The position numbers and the translations under genes are program-made. DNA of 12,547 bases, from the NCBI GenBank assembly GCA_035543875.1, contig DATKIY010000127.1, positions 1 through 12,547 of the forward strand, given 5' to 3'. The stretch is from DATKIY01 sp035543875. GTDB lineage: Bacteria > Actinomycetota > Actinomycetes > JAHEKZ01. The notes under the pieces were generated by a model. That model was not told where the DNA came from and did no database searches. It saw only the letters and a list, made by a program, of their open reading frames with translations. Positions 7,030 through 12,547 of the stretch are shown piece by piece (within the stretch, counting starts at the first letter, position 1; the number at the start of each line of letters is the position of its first letter).

Positions 7030-8061
7030 TCAGGCGGATTCCGAGAGGGGATCGAGATGTATCACTGCAGTGAGATGACGCGGCTGGTCTGGATCCAGAC
7101 CCTTGGCTAAGGCTCGTTCTAGAGCAAGTAGTTGGAGGGGTAGCAGGTAAAGCACGGGCCGAGTCCAGGCGGGCAGGCTTGGAGGAATTGTGACCGATTC
7201 GCCTGGCCCAAGCGTCAAAGTTCGAGCACCTAACCCCGAAACGTGATCGATCACGGCGCGTTCGATGGATGCCCGCTCCGGTGTAATCAGACCGAGCACC
7301 GCGACAGAGGGCTCGCACATCGACATCGGCCCGTGTCGGAACTCCAGCGTGTGATACGCCTCGCTCTGCGTCAGCGACATCTCTGTGAGTTTCAACATCG
7401 CCTCAGAGGCGACACCAAACAACGCTCCGGAGCCGAGGAAGTAGAAGGACTCAATCCCGCGGTCGGAAGCCAGAGCACGTGACGATTCGCGCGTGCGTTC
7501 AAGGAGATCGCTGGCGTACTGCGGGAGCTGACGCAAGACAGCGAGATCGTGCCCGCCGAGAACTGCTGCCAGCGCTTGCACAGCGAGCAACATCGATGTG
7601 AATGATCTGGTCTGGGCGACGCTCACTTCGCTTGCGGTGGGAAGGACCAAACTGGCATCGGCCTGATCAACCAACGGGCAATCAGCCACGGTCGTCACCG
7701 CAACTACTCTCCCGCCGCCATGCCGTCGGAACTCCTCGACCGCGGCGACCGTCTCCGACGTCGCACCCGAACGCGAGATCGCAAGCAACAAGGTGCTCGA
7801 CGGCGCCGCGAAGCGCGGAGAAGCATGAGCCATCAGCTCAGAAGCAGGCGTGGCGCGTACCCGCAAACCGGGAACCGCGCGCAGCAGCTCGGCCGCCGAC
7901 ATCGCCAGGTAGTGCGTCGAGCCGCAGCCAGTAACAATCACATCCGTCGTACCAGTCCCCCACACAGAACGAAGGTTGCCGGCTTCCAGCAACCCGATCG
8001 TCTGCTGCCACACGGTCGGTTGCGACAGAATGTCTTGCTCGGTAGTGGACACGTCAGACAC
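7030..8061 (-). CDS. AgaS-like SIS-domain sugar-phosphate isomerase/deaminase
   Basis: A 343-residue protein with two SIS (phosphosugar isomerase) domains, similar to the isomerase half of GlmS but with no glutaminase domain. First domain: VTGCGSTHYLA (43-53) and SRSGATSET (96-104), the phosphate-binding serine/threonine loop. Second: FLGSGALFGVASEAMLKLTEM (208-228) and SEAYHTLEFRHGP (233-245) with His243. EQDILSQPTVW (8-18) matches the start typical of AgaS. AgaS turns galactosamine 6-phosphate into tagatose 6-phosphate plus ammonia. Related proteins isomerise other sugar phosphates or split fructosamine phosphates (FrlB), so the reaction is open. GTG at 8061 is chosen because GGAGG lies nine bases upstream. 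It overlaps the end of the repressor gene by eight bases. A longer reading from TTG at 8085 lacks a ribosome site at the right place. Confidence 0.88.
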   Translation of the reverse strand: MSDVSTTEQDILSQPTVWQQTIGLLEAGNLRSVWGTGTTDVIVTGCGSTHYLAMSAAELLRAVPGLRVRATPASELMAHASPRFAAPSSTLLLAISRSGATSETVAAVEEFRRHGGGRVVAVTTVADCPLVDQADASLVLPTASEVSVAQTRSFTSMLLAVQALAAVLGGHDLAVLRQLPQYASDLLERTRESSRALASDRGIESFYFLGSGALFGVASEAMLKLTEMSLTQSEAYHTLEFRHGPMSMCEPSVAVLGLITPERASIERAVIDHVSGLGARTLTLGPGESVTIPPSLPAWTRPVLYLLPLQLLALERALAKGLDPDQPRHLTAVIHLDPLSESA

Positions 8062-8845
8062 GAACCATCGCCTCCGCAACCACAACCTGAGTGCCGGAAG
8101 AGGTCAGGTCGTTAACGCACGCACGAGACGCGCCGTCGTCGGTGACGATCGTGTGAATCTTCGACAGTGGCACAACGTGCGTGGTGCTGACACGGCCAAG
8201 CTTTGTGTGATCGGCCAGAACCACGGTGCGGCGTGCCATGGCGATAAATGCGGAGTCAGTAGCTGCTTCAGCGTCGCCGTCAGCGGTGAACCCGTGGTGG
8301 CTGTCGAGGGCCGGGACGCCGAGGAAGGCGGTTGTCGCGCGATAGGAACGAATCGCTTCAACAGCGCGGGGCCCGATCATTGACAGCTCCGAACTACGCA
8401 GCGCGCCACCAATCACAATCACGTGCATGCCGCTGGCGCGGGACAGCTCGTGAGCGACCGACAACGAGTTAGTCACCACCGTGAGATCACTCGACGTGAG
8501 CTGTTCAGCGAAACGGAGCGTCGTGGACCCACCACCGATGAAGATGGTGTCGCCTGGGGCAACGAAGCGGCTCGCCGCTTCGGCGATCGCCTTCTTCTCA
8601 GCCACGTTGGTCGAGTGACGCTCGGGATAAGGACGCTCCTTGAGTCGCTGGGTGGCTGGTACGGCTCCACCATGGGTTCGTTGGACGAGTCCGTCGGCCT
8701 GAAGCATCTCCAGATCGCGACGCACCGTTGCTTCACTGACCCCCAACTCCTGTGTGAGCTCACCAATCGTGAGCGACTCCCGCCCGGCCAGCAGACGCTG
8801 AATGGTCGCCAGCCGCCCCACTCGCAGCGTCGATCGCCCGGTCAT
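8054..8845 (-). CDS. DeoR-family transcriptional repressor of the sugar operon
   Basis: A 263-residue cytoplasmic DNA-binding regulator. The N-terminal winged helix-turn-helix spans about 8-60: LTIGELTQELGVSEATVRRD (25-44) is the DeoR helix-turn-helix, followed by LVQRTHGGAV (53-62). The C-terminal DeoRC sensor domain has GDTIFIGGGSTT (98-109), TNSL (125-128), GGALR (146-150), GPRAVEAI (158-165) and VVLADHTKLGR (208-218), which bind a phosphosugar effector in this family. It is the first gene of the operon and probably controls itself, the operon and the divergent ATPase through the repeats at 8855-8895. The effector is probably one of the pathway's sugar phosphates (inference). ATG at 8845 is chosen because it begins just before the DNA-binding domain. 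It has no ribosome site, which fits a leaderless mRNA. Confidence 0.93.
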   Translation of the reverse strand: MTGRSTLRVGRLATIQRLLAGRESLTIGELTQELGVSEATVRRDLEMLQADGLVQRTHGGAVPATQRLKERPYPERHSTNVAEKKAIAEAASRFVAPGDTIFIGGGSTTLRFAEQLTSSDLTVVTNSLSVAHELSRASGMHVIVIGGALRSSELSMIGPRAVEAIRSYRATTAFLGVPALDSHHGFTADGDAEAATDSAFIAMARRTVVLADHTKLGRVSTTHVVPLSKIHTIVTDDGASRACVNDLTSSGTQVVVAEAMVRV

Positions 8846-8853
8846 GATGACTG

Positions 8854-8883
8854 ATAGTGAATGTTTTTGATTGTTTCTGTCAA
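8854..8883 (-). promoter_or_regulatory. Candidate promoter of the sugar operon (leaderless start)
   Basis: On the minus strand a perfect TTGACA (-35; 8883-8878) is followed by an 18-base spacer and CACTAT (-10; 8859-8854). Only eight bases separate the -10 box from the repressor ATG at 8845, so the transcript would start at or within about two bases of the start codon. That agrees with the lack of a ribosome site there. Found by eye. Confidence 0.55.
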
Positions 8884-8895
8884 GAGCAATCACTA
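8855..8895. promoter_or_regulatory. Candidate operator: widely spaced inverted repeat in the divergent control region
   Basis: TAGTGAAT (8855-8862) on the plus strand and TAGTGATT (8895-8888) on the minus strand form an inverted repeat with 7 of 8 bases alike, 33 bases centre to centre (about three helical turns). A second, overlapping pair is TGATTG (8868-8873) and CAATCA (8887-8892). The left arm covers the operon -10 box and the second pair encloses its -35 box. This is where an autoregulating DeoR-type repressor would be expected to bind; binding is inferred. Confidence 0.5.
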
Positions 8896-8906
8896 AATGC
8901 TACGGT
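8878..8906 (+). promoter_or_regulatory. Candidate promoter of the divergent ABC ATPase gene
   Basis: On the plus strand TACGGT (8901-8906), preceded by TGC to give an extended -10 (TGnTAnnnT), lies 17 bases after TGTCAA (8878-8883), a weak -35. That hexamer is the exact complement of the operon's TTGACA, so the two promoters would use the same -35 bases in opposite directions. It predicts a leader of roughly 45-50 bases with the AGGAGG ribosome site before ATG at 8962. Weaker evidence than for the minus-strand promoter. Confidence 0.35.
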
Positions 8907-8961
8907 TTTGTTCAATTCGCTCACCGAGGACCGATCGACCAGTCCACCCAGGAGGGTGCCG

Positions 8962-10128
8962 ATGTCCGAAATCGAGCTGCAACGCGTGGTCAAGGTCTAT
9001 CCAGACGGCACGCCTGCTGTTCGGGGCGTTGACCTGACCATCGCGTCCGGTGAGTTCGTGGTGCTCGTCGGGCCATCAGGATGCGGGAAGTCGACGCTGC
9101 TGCGGATGATTGCTGGGCTTGAAGCGGTCACCGAAGGTCGCATCGTGATCGGTGGCCGCGACGTGACGCAGGCATCACCCCGAGACCGCGACATTGCGAT
9201 GGTGTTCCAGAACTATGCGCTGTACCCGCACATGTCGGTGCGTCAAAACCTTGGTTTCTCACTCAAAGTAAGAAAAGCTCCCAAGTCTGAAATCACCCAG
9301 AAGGTCGACGACGCCGCGAAACTCCTTGGACTCTCCGACCTGCTCAATCGCAAACCCGGGCAACTCTCCGGCGGACAGCGCCAACGAGTTGCGATGGGGC
9401 GAGCGATCGTCCGAGAACCACTCGCCTACTTGATGGACGAACCGCTCTCGAACCTCGATGCGCAGCTTCGCGTAACCATGCGTGCCGAGCTCACCAACAT
9501 CCACCACAGGCTCGGCGTGACAACCGTGTACGTGACACACGATCAAGTCGAGGCAATGACGTTGGGCCAACGTGTCGCCGTGCTCGACGACGGATTGATA
9601 CAGCAGGTCGACCGACCACAACACCTCTACCGACAGCCCGCCAACGTGTTCGTTGCCAAGTTCATTGGCTCGCCTTCGATGAACCTGGTGAGAGCCACCG
9701 TTAAGGATGGCCATATGCACATTGGCCAGCATCGGGTTCCGGTTCACCCGTCACACGTTGAGCTGTTGGCTGGCCGCGATGAGGTCATCGTTGGACTTCG
9801 CCCTGAGTCGTTCAAGAGTGCCGCAGACGCTGACGCCACCCATCCAACAATTGACGTCGAGATCAGTGCCCTCGAGGACCTCGGCACCGAGAGCCATGCC
9901 TTCTTTACCGTCGACGCTCCACCAGTCAAAGCGGGAGCCACGCTAACGATTGGCGAGGAGGACCTGTTCGTAGGGCCGGACAGTGTTCGATTCATCGCTC
10001 GACTCCCATCAACCACGACCGTGCAGCTAGGAGCAACGGTCCCGTTGTCCGTCGACACAGCGAGCTGTTATTTCTTCGACCCCGTCGACCAAACGAGCCT
10101 GCTCCCCGCGGGCGCGCTCGTTGGCTGA
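8962..10128 (+). CDS. ABC sugar importer ATP-binding subunit, MalK/MsmK/UgpC type
   Basis: The ATPase that powers the importer from the cytoplasmic face, 388 residues. Walker A is GPSGCGKST (37-45), the Q-loop is VFQNYALYPHMSV (81-93), the signature LSGGQRQRVAMGRA (135-148), Walker B AYLMDEPLSNLD (155-166) and the switch His193 in VTHDQ. A C-terminal regulatory TOBE-type domain follows, with VGLRPESF (277-284) and a longer beta-rich tail to 388. ATG at 8962 is preceded by AGGAGG (8950-8955) six bases upstream; an open reading frame extending to 8857 covers the promoter region and is not coding. It is transcribed away from the operon that holds the permeases, from a shared control region. It may serve only this importer or, like MsmK/MsiK, several importers. 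Confidence 0.95.
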   Translation: MSEIELQRVVKVYPDGTPAVRGVDLTIASGEFVVLVGPSGCGKSTLLRMIAGLEAVTEGRIVIGGRDVTQASPRDRDIAMVFQNYALYPHMSVRQNLGFSLKVRKAPKSEITQKVDDAAKLLGLSDLLNRKPGQLSGGQRQRVAMGRAIVREPLAYLMDEPLSNLDAQLRVTMRAELTNIHHRLGVTTVYVTHDQVEAMTLGQRVAVLDDGLIQQVDRPQHLYRQPANVFVAKFIGSPSMNLVRATVKDGHMHIGQHRVPVHPSHVELLAGRDEVIVGLRPESFKSAADADATHPTIDVEISALEDLGTESHAFFTVDAPPVKAGATLTIGEEDLFVGPDSVRFIARLPSTTTVQLGATVPLSVDTASCYFFDPVDQTSLLPAGALVG

Positions 10129-10138
10129 TCGTTAGCCA
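10122..10138 (+). terminator. Weak hairpin at the end of the ABC ATPase gene
   Basis: TGGCT (10122-10126) and AGCCA (10134-10138) can form a five-pair stem with a seven-base loop that includes the TGA stop codon (10126-10128). No T-tract follows. It is the only visible termination candidate between the ATPase and the next plus-strand gene. Confidence 0.2.
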
Positions 10139-10181
10139 TAGCAGCTTGTGATGAAATGCCGCTGCGTTAGTTAGTCAGGCG

Positions 10182-10187
10182 CATACT
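10182..10187 (+). promoter_or_regulatory. Candidate -10 box placing the small membrane protein on a leaderless mRNA
   Basis: CATACT matches four of six positions of TATAAT and ends six bases before ATG at 10194, so transcription would start on the A of the start codon. No ribosome site is visible. No convincing -35 box was seen. Confidence 0.35.
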
Positions 10188-10193
10188 GAAGCG

Positions 10194-10616
10194 ATGACCG
10201 CCTCGCTGGTACCCAGTGAAACGCCGTTCACTCGACGGGACGCGCGCCGATTGGTCACGTCGCTTGTGGCGTACTTCTTTTCTTTTGGGGTGGTGGTGTG
10301 GCTGTTCGCGACACCCTACGTCTTCCTCGCCGTGGCGATGAGTCTGCTTATTGCAGCCATCGCGCTGTTTTCGTACGTCAACCTGCTGAAGTCCGAAATG
10401 GCTCCCGATGAGCGGCCAACCGGCTGGCTGCTCTACTGGCAGTCACGACTTTTCAGGAAGCTTCTTGTCAATCGAGAGTGGCGAACAAGACTGATCCAGG
10501 CCACGGGGTGGCCAACAACTTCTGTCTATCTTGCGACGTCTGTAGCTCTTGGATTCGCGATTGGCTGCTTCTGCCTGCTGTTCTTGGTCCCGACGCTGTT
10601 CCCCGGAGTTAGTTAG
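10194..10616 (+). CDS. Small membrane protein of unknown function
   Basis: A 140-residue protein with three probable membrane helices: about 21-39 and 41-63 as a hairpin, then 112-135. The N-terminus is basic just before the first helix (RRDARR, 14-19), suggesting it faces the cytoplasm. The middle part (64-111) is polar and rich in Trp, Arg and Lys, and probably also cytoplasmic. I recognise no family. It follows the ATPase by 65 bases on the same strand but appears to have its own leaderless start, so a role in sugar uptake is not implied. Its TAG stop overlaps the stop of the convergent VOC gene by four bases (10613-10616). Confidence 0.75.
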   Translation: MTASLVPSETPFTRRDARRLVTSLVAYFFSFGVVVWLFATPYVFLAVAMSLLIAAIALFSYVNLLKSEMAPDERPTGWLLYWQSRLFRKLLVNREWRTRLIQATGWPTTSVYLATSVALGFAIGCFCLLFLVPTLFPGVS

Positions 10617-11059
10617 GACACACAGAACTCATTTCCTTCGGGGTCCTGCATCACTACACCGAAGTAGTCGGCACCCTCGAACTGCAGCACGCGAAGTTGA
10701 CTCGCACCAGCTGCCTCCAGCCGCAGAACCTCTGCAAGTACGTCCTTCGTTCGCTGCTCAAGCGGGATCGGTCGACCACCGCTGGCGTTTAGGTCAAAGT
10801 GCAGTCGGTTCTTCACCACTTTCGGTTCCGGAACCAACTGAAACCAGATTCTCGGCCCGTTGCCCGTGGGATCAACGATGGAATCCGAGTCAGTGGCGCC
10901 TTCCAGCTCGTCCTCCGGAATTCCCAGCGACAGCCAGTACGACCTCCAGTCCGGGAAATCGTCTGGAGCAGGTTCAATCACGTAGCCGAGTGCCAACGCC
11001 CAGAACCGAGTAAGCGTCGACGGGTCGGCGCAGTCAACGGTTACTTGCAACTTGCCCAT
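10613..11059 (-). CDS. VOC-superfamily (glyoxalase-like) protein
   Basis: A 148-residue protein with the two-module VOC fold: the first module begins KLQVTVDCADPSTLTRFWALALGY (3-26 region), and the second has NRLHFDL (84-90), EVLRLEAAGAS (110-120) and QDPEGNEFCV (138-147). It most resembles the small actinobacterial glyoxalase-like group often annotated as VOC family protein, whose substrates are unknown; a true lactoylglutathione lyase role is unlikely. Inside the first module is a long acidic insertion (48-63) before the GPRIWFQ strand. ATG at 11059 has AGAGGAG five bases upstream. It is divergent from the HIT gene and tail-to-tail with the membrane protein gene, overlapping it by four bases. 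Confidence 0.85.
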   Translation of the reverse strand: MGKLQVTVDCADPSTLTRFWALALGYVIEPAPDDFPDWRSYWLSLGIPEDELEGATDSDSIVDPTGNGPRIWFQLVPEPKVVKNRLHFDLNASGGRPIPLEQRTKDVLAEVLRLEAAGASQLRVLQFEGADYFGVVMQDPEGNEFCVS

Positions 11060-11106
11060 CGAAACTCCTCTTGGCTTCCGAACTCATCCCTACGCCCGCA
11101 CGTTAC

Positions 11107-11134
11107 TTGTCAGTCACGGAACGTTCGACACAAT
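11107..11134 (+). promoter_or_regulatory. Candidate leaderless promoter of the HIT-family gene
   Basis: TTGTCA (11107-11112, five of six positions of TTGACA) and CACAAT (11129-11134, four of six of TATAAT) are 16 bases apart. Six bases separate the -10 box from ATG at 11141, so the mRNA would start on the start codon. No ribosome site precedes this gene. This lies in the 81-base gap divergent from the VOC gene. Confidence 0.5.
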
Positions 11135-11140
11135 CACCTC

Positions 11141-11659
11141 ATGGAACCTTTCGCCACCGTCAGCGTCGCCGCCGACTACAAATCAGACTGGGAGACCTGG
11201 GGACCGGACTGGGAGGGCCAGAAGAAGGGTGACGGCTGCCCCCTCTGCGGGCTCGTTGGTGTCCAAGAAAATGACTGGGGTGTTCGGATCCTCAATGGCT
11301 CGTTCATCGACGGCTACCTCTGGAAACGAGGAATCCTGCCGGGGTACTGCGTCGCCATTTGGAAGCTCGGCCACACCGTCGAACCGACGGAACTGACCGA
11401 AGATCAGGCCGTCGGCTACTGGTCCGAAATCCTAAAACTCGGCCGAGCTATCGAGACGGCCTATCAACCAACGAAAATGAACTACCAGACTTTGGGGAAC
11501 GGCGTCCCCCACCTGCATACGCACGTCATCCCCCGTCATGCGCACGATCCCGCTCCGCATGGGCCGCTGCCCTGGAGCTTCCTGGATGACGGGCGTCAGG
11601 ACCTGACACTTCTCAGTAAGGGAACCGACGCGCTTAGGAGTGCATTAGATCATCACTAG
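11141..11659 (+). CDS. HIT-family nucleotide hydrolase/transferase
   Basis: A 172-residue cytoplasmic protein with the histidine triad HLHTHVI (124-130) preceded by MNYQTLGNGVP (113-123). HIT proteins attack the alpha-phosphate of nucleotides such as dinucleoside polyphosphates or adenosine phosphoramidate through a histidine intermediate. CPLC (33-36) could bind zinc together with later histidines, as in many bacterial members. The tail PAPHGPLPWSF (137-147) is common in actinobacterial HIT proteins. ATG at 11141 is chosen because the protein-like sequence begins there and the promoter boxes at 11107-11134 place it on a leaderless mRNA. The frame is open much further upstream but that part is antisense to the VOC gene. 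It converges with the NUDIX gene, 19 bases away. Confidence 0.9.
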   Translation: MEPFATVSVAADYKSDWETWGPDWEGQKKGDGCPLCGLVGVQENDWGVRILNGSFIDGYLWKRGILPGYCVAIWKLGHTVEPTELTEDQAVGYWSEILKLGRAIETAYQPTKMNYQTLGNGVPHLHTHVIPRHAHDPAPHGPLPWSFLDDGRQDLTLLSKGTDALRSALDHH

Positions 11660-11678
11660 CGGCGGTAGCCAGCGAAGC

Positions 11679-12077
11679 TCACAAGCCCAAGAGCGTCGGA
11701 AGGTCGATTCTCAAGTGTTCGGGATGCAATCCCAGACGGCGCAAGTCCTGCGCGTCGGCCCACACCAGCTCGAACGTGTTGTCTGGACCGTGTTCCAACA
11801 ATTCGGGACCAGAAAGTGTGGCAGTGCCGACAACGTCAGTCATCAGAAAGTAGCGGGCCTCACGACCGTTATGTTCTCCCTCCAATAGCTGGTGATCCAC
11901 GCGCGCACGGAGGGTGCTCTCTTCCCTAAGCTCGCGCACTGCGGCGTCCTCGAAGGTCTCCCCCGGCTCCACGCCGCCTCCAGGCAAAACCGCATAATCC
12001 GTCCCATTCAGACATCGCTTCATGACGAGCACGCGCTGGCCCTCTAGGACCACAGCCACTGCCCTCTGCGTCGACAC
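11679..12077 (-). CDS. NUDIX hydrolase
   Basis: Cleaves nucleoside diphosphates linked to another group; the substrate is unknown. The NUDIX box is GGVEPGETFEDAAVRELREE followed by STL, fitting Gx5Ex7REUxEExGU except that Thr replaces the last glycine. The preceding strand VLVMKRCLNGTDYAVLPGG is typical, and the C-terminal part has a leucine-rich helix. GTG at 12077 gives 132 residues starting STQRAVAVVLEG and has AGGG eight bases upstream. A longer reading from GTG at 12119 adds 14 basic residues but would start within the spacer of a possible TTGACA promoter (12133-12128), so the shorter form is preferred. Alone, convergent with the HIT gene. Confidence 0.85.
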   Translation of the reverse strand: MSTQRAVAVVLEGQRVLVMKRCLNGTDYAVLPGGGVEPGETFEDAAVRELREESTLRARVDHQLLEGEHNGREARYFLMTDVVGTATLSGPELLEHGPDNTFELVWADAQDLRRLGLHPEHLRIDLPTLLGL

Positions 12078-12092
12078 GTAGGTGACCCTACG
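12077..12092. repeat. Perfect inverted repeat at the NUDIX start codon
   Basis: CGTAGG and CCTACG form six-base arms around TGAC. The repeat abuts the preferred GTG start of the NUDIX gene and would cover its weak ribosome site as a small hairpin, or act as an operator. Whether it has any function is unknown. Confidence 0.4.
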
Positions 12093-12204
12093 ACGGTCGG
12101 ATCTTGAAAAACACCCCACTATGCCGCTGTCAATGGCATCATCCGGTTCGGACTAAACACAAAGTTATTAGGCGATCGGGTATGTTCGGTGAACGGAGCG
12201 TGAC

Positions 12205-12547
12205 ATGTCAGTCGCCCAAACCTGGCGCTTAAGCCATCGCAGCACATTGTGCGCGTGGCTGGCACTCCTTTCCGTTCTGACCGTAGTGTTGCTGCCCACG
12301 CAGGCAAGCGCGAACGCACCATTCGTGAACGAACATTTCACCATCGACGACTCCGGCGCGTTCAGCGACTGTGGGTTCCGCATCCGGGTACACAACGTTG
12401 GCTCGGGCACAATCAAGCTCCGTACCGAACCAGGGTCCGGTGAAGAGCTGGTGCAACAAAGGCTCGATATCACATCCACGTTTACCAACCCAGCAACCGG
12501 AGACTGGTTCGCCATCGCGGGCCACTGGCAGGAACACATATCCCACA
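12205..12547 (+). CDS. Secreted protein of unknown function (5' part, runs off the right edge)
   Basis: An open frame of 114 codons from ATG at 12205 to the window end, with GGAG (12195-12198) six bases upstream. The N-terminus is a Sec signal peptide: polar/basic region to about residue 12, hydrophobic core 15-31, and a likely signal-peptidase I site after Ala36 (ASA before NAP). The mature part contains HFTIDDSGAFSDCGFRIRV (44-62) and TSTFTNPATGDWF (90-102). The pattern of an acidic FTIDDS segment, CGF, and TNPATG recalls a group of uncharacterised secreted actinobacterial proteins as I remember them, but this is unverified. No catalytic motif is visible. It is divergent from the NUDIX gene, across a 127-base gap with no strong promoter recognised. 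Confidence 0.75.
   Translation, partial: MSVAQTWRLSHRSTLCAWLALLSVLTVVLLPTQASANAPFVNEHFTIDDSGAFSDCGFRIRVHNVGSGTIKLRTEPGSGEELVQQRLDITSTFTNPATGDWFAIAGHWQEHISH

Noticed and set aside
7013..7318. N-terminal extension of the sugar-binding lipoprotein reading frame by about 102 codons
   Set aside because: It overlaps the SIS gene, is Arg/Ser-rich in a way typical of shadow frames, and would bury the signal peptide. The AGGAGG site fixes the start at 7012.
8857..8961. Longer start for the ABC ATPase
   Set aside because: It would translate the divergent promoter/operator region. ATG at 8962 has a good AGGAGG and gives the family's normal N-terminus.
10799..11140. N-terminal extension of the HIT protein
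   Set aside because: It lies antisense to the VOC gene and lacks protein-like features; the HIT fold begins after 11141.
12122..12539. Minus-strand frames opposite the right-edge secreted protein
   Set aside because: The plus strand there has a ribosome site, a signal peptide and an open frame to the edge; the minus-strand frames overlap each other in different phases and show no motif.
1..12547. A defence system, prophage, insertion sequence or CRISPR array
   Set aside because: No repeat array, transposase, integrase, nuclease or toxin-antitoxin motif was found on either strand.

Overview
The window looks like ordinary chromosomal DNA from a high-GC Gram-positive bacterium (Actinobacteria). 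The reasons are the G/C-rich third positions, several GTG starts, three genes that seem to start on leaderless mRNAs, a Sec-lipoprotein sugar-binding protein, and protein families best known from actinobacterial sugar-utilisation loci. I cannot name a genus. No tRNA, rRNA, CRISPR array, transposase or phage gene was seen, and no gene-free stretch exceeds 300 bases.

Layout. Positions 2-139 hold the 3' end of a plus-strand gene that enters from the left. A long imperfect hairpin (169-233) separates it from the main feature, an eight-gene minus-strand operon (8845 down to 229). In transcription order the operon encodes a DeoR-family repressor, an AgaS-like SIS-domain sugar-phosphate isomerase/deaminase, a lipoprotein solute-binding protein, two ABC permeases, a glycoside hydrolase family 4 enzyme (MelA/alpha-galactosidase type), a PfkB-family sugar kinase and a GatZ/KbaZ-family protein. 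The genes overlap or lie at most 17 bases apart. A 116-base divergent control region (8846-8961) separates the operon from a plus-strand MalK/MsmK/UgpC-type ATPase (8962-10128), which supplies the missing ABC subunit.

To the right lie short, apparently unrelated genes: a small three-helix membrane protein (+), a VOC/glyoxalase-like protein (-), a HIT-family hydrolase (+), a NUDIX hydrolase (-), and the start of a secreted protein that runs off the right edge (+).

How the genes work together (inference). A glycoside is captured by the lipoprotein, imported unphosphorylated, cleaved inside the cell by the NAD+/metal-dependent GH4 enzyme, phosphorylated by the PfkB kinase, converted to a ketose phosphate by the SIS enzyme, and finished by the GatZ-family protein. 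The partner aldolase subunit GatY/KbaY is absent, and GatZ is the last gene before a probable terminator. GatZ may therefore act alone as a tagatose-6-phosphate/fructose-6-phosphate 4-epimerase rather than as an aldolase accessory subunit. Together the enzymes could form a short route from a galacto-configured glycoside, possibly an amino sugar, to fructose 6-phosphate. This is the most interesting proposal from the window; the substrate is not proven.
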